This document shows, piece by piece, positions 62,312 to 64,000 of a stretch of 64,000 nucleotides of DNA. The notes below the pieces were generated by a model. The model was not told the DNA's origin. It made no database searches and worked only from the letters and a program-made list of their open reading frames with translations. The DNA is from Polyangiaceae bacterium (GTDB taxonomy: Bacteria > Myxococcota_A > Polyangia > Polyangiales > Polyangiaceae): assembly GCA_025936045.1 (NCBI GenBank), contig JAICUB010000018.1, forward strand, positions 1 through 64,000, read 5' to 3'. The position numbers were made by a program, and so were the translations under genes. How positions within the stretch are numbered: the first letter of the stretch is position 1; every line of letters starts with the position of its first letter.

Positions 62312-64000
62312 ATGCGACCCCTGGCGGTGATGGCGTCCGCGCTGCGCCGCGGGCTCACGTGGGTCGTGGGTCCTCGTCGTGCGCCGCTCGGCGAGCGCCT
62401 CGTGCGTCTCTTCACGACGGCGCTCGTCGCGGTCGGCTTTCTGCTCAGGATGCGCGGCTACTTCTGGCACGCCTCCGCGTTCTGGCTCGACGAGTGTATG
62501 TGGGCGATGTTCACCGTCGAGCGGCCGCTCGCGGAGCTCGCGATCCGCCCCGTCGGCTTCATGTGGGTGAGCCGTCTGCTCGGCACGCACATCGCGCTCA
62601 CGGAGCCGGTGCTCCGCTTCATGCCCTGGCTCGCCGGCATGCTGACGGTCGCGATGGCGCCGGCGCTCGCCCGGCGCCTGTTCGTCAATCCCGCCGCGCG
62701 CCTGCTCTTCGTTGCGATCATGGCCTTTCACCCGGCCGCGATCGATTTGTCGAAGGAATACAAGCCCTATTCGTGCAGCCTGATGCTGCACCTGCTCTTG
62801 GTGCTGCTCGCGCTGCGCTACCTCGATACGCGCCGCGCGCGCGAGCTCGGCTGGCTGTTGTTCGGAGCGACGGTGGGCGGCCTTTTCGCGCAGGATCTCC
62901 TGTTCGCGTATCCAGGCGTATTCCTGCTCGCCGCCTACACCGCGCTTCGCGAACGTAGAAAACAGCTCCTGCCCATCGTCGGTGTGGCGGCCCTGATCCT
63001 GGGACTCATCGTGTTCCAATATTTCTGGAGCTGGAACCAGACCCCTGCCTCCGATCGCGACGTGTGGGCGTCGAAGTACAACGTCTTTTGGAACGGTCAT
63101 CATAGCCACGGTGCCTGGCTCCTCGAGCGCCATCTCGGCATGGCCGATTTCCCCGACTTCCGGCAGAAGTTCTGGCAAGTGTCGTGGCTCGACGGCCGCG
63201 CGCTCGAGCTCTTGCGCAAGGTCGACGATACGGTCTGGATCTGTCTGCACGTGATCGGCGTCGTCGTGCTGCTCGGCTGGCGGCAAAAACGCGCGCTCTT
63301 GTTGCTGATGCCGATGGCCGTAGTGTGGACGTTCAATCTCCTGCGGTTCTGGCCGATCGGAGCGTTCAGAACGAACCTGTTCGTGGTCGGTTACATGTCG
63401 GCCATCGCGTGTACGGCGCTCGACGCGCCGCTCAGCGTGTTCGGCAGGCTCCGCGACGTCGTTCCCGCGCTCCTGCTCGTGGTCGTGCCGTTCCTCGTGC
63501 TCGACCCGGACTGGAGCGCGCACAAGCGCGCGCTCACGCACTCCTCGGAGTTCCCGCGTCTCTTGAAGGGCCTCATCCGCGCCAAGGCCGCGCTCGACGG
63601 TCCCGAGCGCGAGCCGCTCGTGCTCGATCGCCGGTCGTGCGATCCGTTCCGCTACTACACGGAGTTTCATCCGACCGTCTCGAAGCAGGTGAAGAACGCG
63701 ATCAAGACGTCGTTCGACACGATCTGCGTTCCCGAAGAAGCGCCGTACCGCCGCACGCTGCTGAAGGCGATCCAGCGCGCGCCACGGCATGCGTGGACGA
63801 TCCTCCACACGTCGCGTCCGGTGCTGACCATGATCCGCCGGCACCAACTCGGCGATGCCGAGCTTGCTCACGAAGAACATTTCGGTTCTCACACCATCAT
63901 GGCCTTCTCGCGATCGTCCGCACCCGTGGAGCCCCCACCCGAGGGCCGCGAAGCGCCGGAGCCCTCGCACGCTGAGGAAGAGCCGGCGGACGAGGGCACG
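62312..64000 (+). CDS. GT-C-like integral membrane glycosyltransferase, third (3' end outside window)
   Basis: An open frame from ATG 62312 runs to the last base of the window, 563 codons with no stop. About ten hydrophobic segments are visible (LFTTALVAVGFLLRMRGYFW; LLFVAIMAFHPAAIDLSKEY; LPIVGVAALILGLIVFQYFW). The first outer loop is HASAFWLDECMWAMFTVERP; the Asp-Glu pair after Trp-Leu is a typical GT-C catalytic motif. The C-terminal region (DTICVPEEAPYRRTLLKAIQ) is soluble, then Pro/Glu-rich. Divergent from the DUF354 gene. Confidence 0.75.
   Translation, partial: MRPLAVMASALRRGLTWVVGPRRAPLGERLVRLFTTALVAVGFLLRMRGYFWHASAFWLDECMWAMFTVERPLAELAIRPVGFMWVSRLLGTHIALTEPVLRFMPWLAGMLTVAMAPALARRLFVNPAARLLFVAIMAFHPAAIDLSKEYKPYSCSLMLHLLLVLLALRYLDTRRARELGWLLFGATVGGLFAQDLLFAYPGVFLLAAYTALRERRKQLLPIVGVAALILGLIVFQYFWSWNQTPASDRDVWASKYNVFWNGHHSHGAWLLERHLGMADFPDFRQKFWQVSWLDGRALELLRKVDDTVWICLHVIGVVVLLGWRQKRALLLLMPMAVVWTFNLLRFWPIGAFRTNLFVVGYMSAIACTALDAPLSVFGRLRDVVPALLLVVVPFLVLDPDWSAHKRALTHSSEFPRLLKGLIRAKAALDGPEREPLVLDRRSCDPFRYYTEFHPTVSKQVKNAIKTSFDTICVPEEAPYRRTLLKAIQRAPRHAWTILHTSRPVLTMIRRHQLGDAELAHEEHFGSHTIMAFSRSSAPVEPPPEGREAPEPSHAEEEPADEGT

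Overview
The window is GC-rich DNA with GC-ending codons, dense gene packing and many GTG starts. Outer-membrane barrel families, HEAT/TPR and FHA proteins, a Gly-Gly-Thr repeat surface protein, soluble chemoreceptors and GAF sensor kinases together suggest a myxobacterium. The Polyangiales/Sorangiineae side is favoured over Myxococcus. This is inferred from gene content only. No rRNA, tRNA, CRISPR array or insertion sequence was recognised.

Layout. (1) 1-6669: 3' part of the spc operon and the alpha operon: rpsE (partial), rpmD, rplO, secY, adk, infA, rpmJ, rpsM, rpsK, rpsD, rpoA, rplQ. infA has no ATG/GTG/TTG start and seems to begin at an ACG codon behind a perfect Shine-Dalgarno. (2) 6690-15508: a chemotaxis-like cluster. 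On the minus strand it is cheA-cheW-mcp-cheY-cheB-cheR; divergently it is cheX-cheY; a convergent unknown gene carries a possible CheX/CheC-like domain. (3) 15604-22587: HEAT/TPR membrane protein, acylphosphatase, then GAF kinase, Fe-S CCG-domain protein, second kinase and RdgB overlapping or close together. (4) 22617-25511: barrel protein, then the Fo half of ATP synthase (atpZ-like, atpI-like, atpB, atpE), with no F1 genes. (5) 25548-41836: L,D-transpeptidase, FHA protein, HEAT lipoprotein, ftsK, a tandem cNMP-binding-like protein, a lipoprotein, a substrate-binding/permease fusion with its ATPase, an S2P/RseP protease, a TPR protein, a CNNM/CorC protein and a TetR regulator.

(6) 41837-44463: recA with a promoter whose 17-bp spacer looks like an SOS box, then about 440 bases without a confident gene that contain three stem-loops, then a SprT-like zinc protease. 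(7) 44520-49517: outer-membrane barrel, Gly-Gly-Thr repeat protein, tandem DsbA-like protein and an orphan. (8) 49654-55979: a tightly overlapped minus-strand envelope operon: GT2 glycosyltransferase, LysM protein, DUF58, BatA/VWA membrane protein, OB-like lipoprotein, SurA-like isomerase. (9) 56083-64000: a membrane glycosylation locus with an LPG-synthase-type membrane protein, three GT-C-like membrane proteins (the last runs off the end), a methyltransferase and a DUF354 protein.

The most notable observations are the ACG-initiated infA, the SOS-like operator set exactly between the recA promoter elements, the structured region after recA, the kinase/Fe-S/kinase operon, the double CheX/CheC-type phosphatase candidates in the che cluster, and the glycosylation locus with three GT-C-like proteins. 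No feature here is proven to be a new system.
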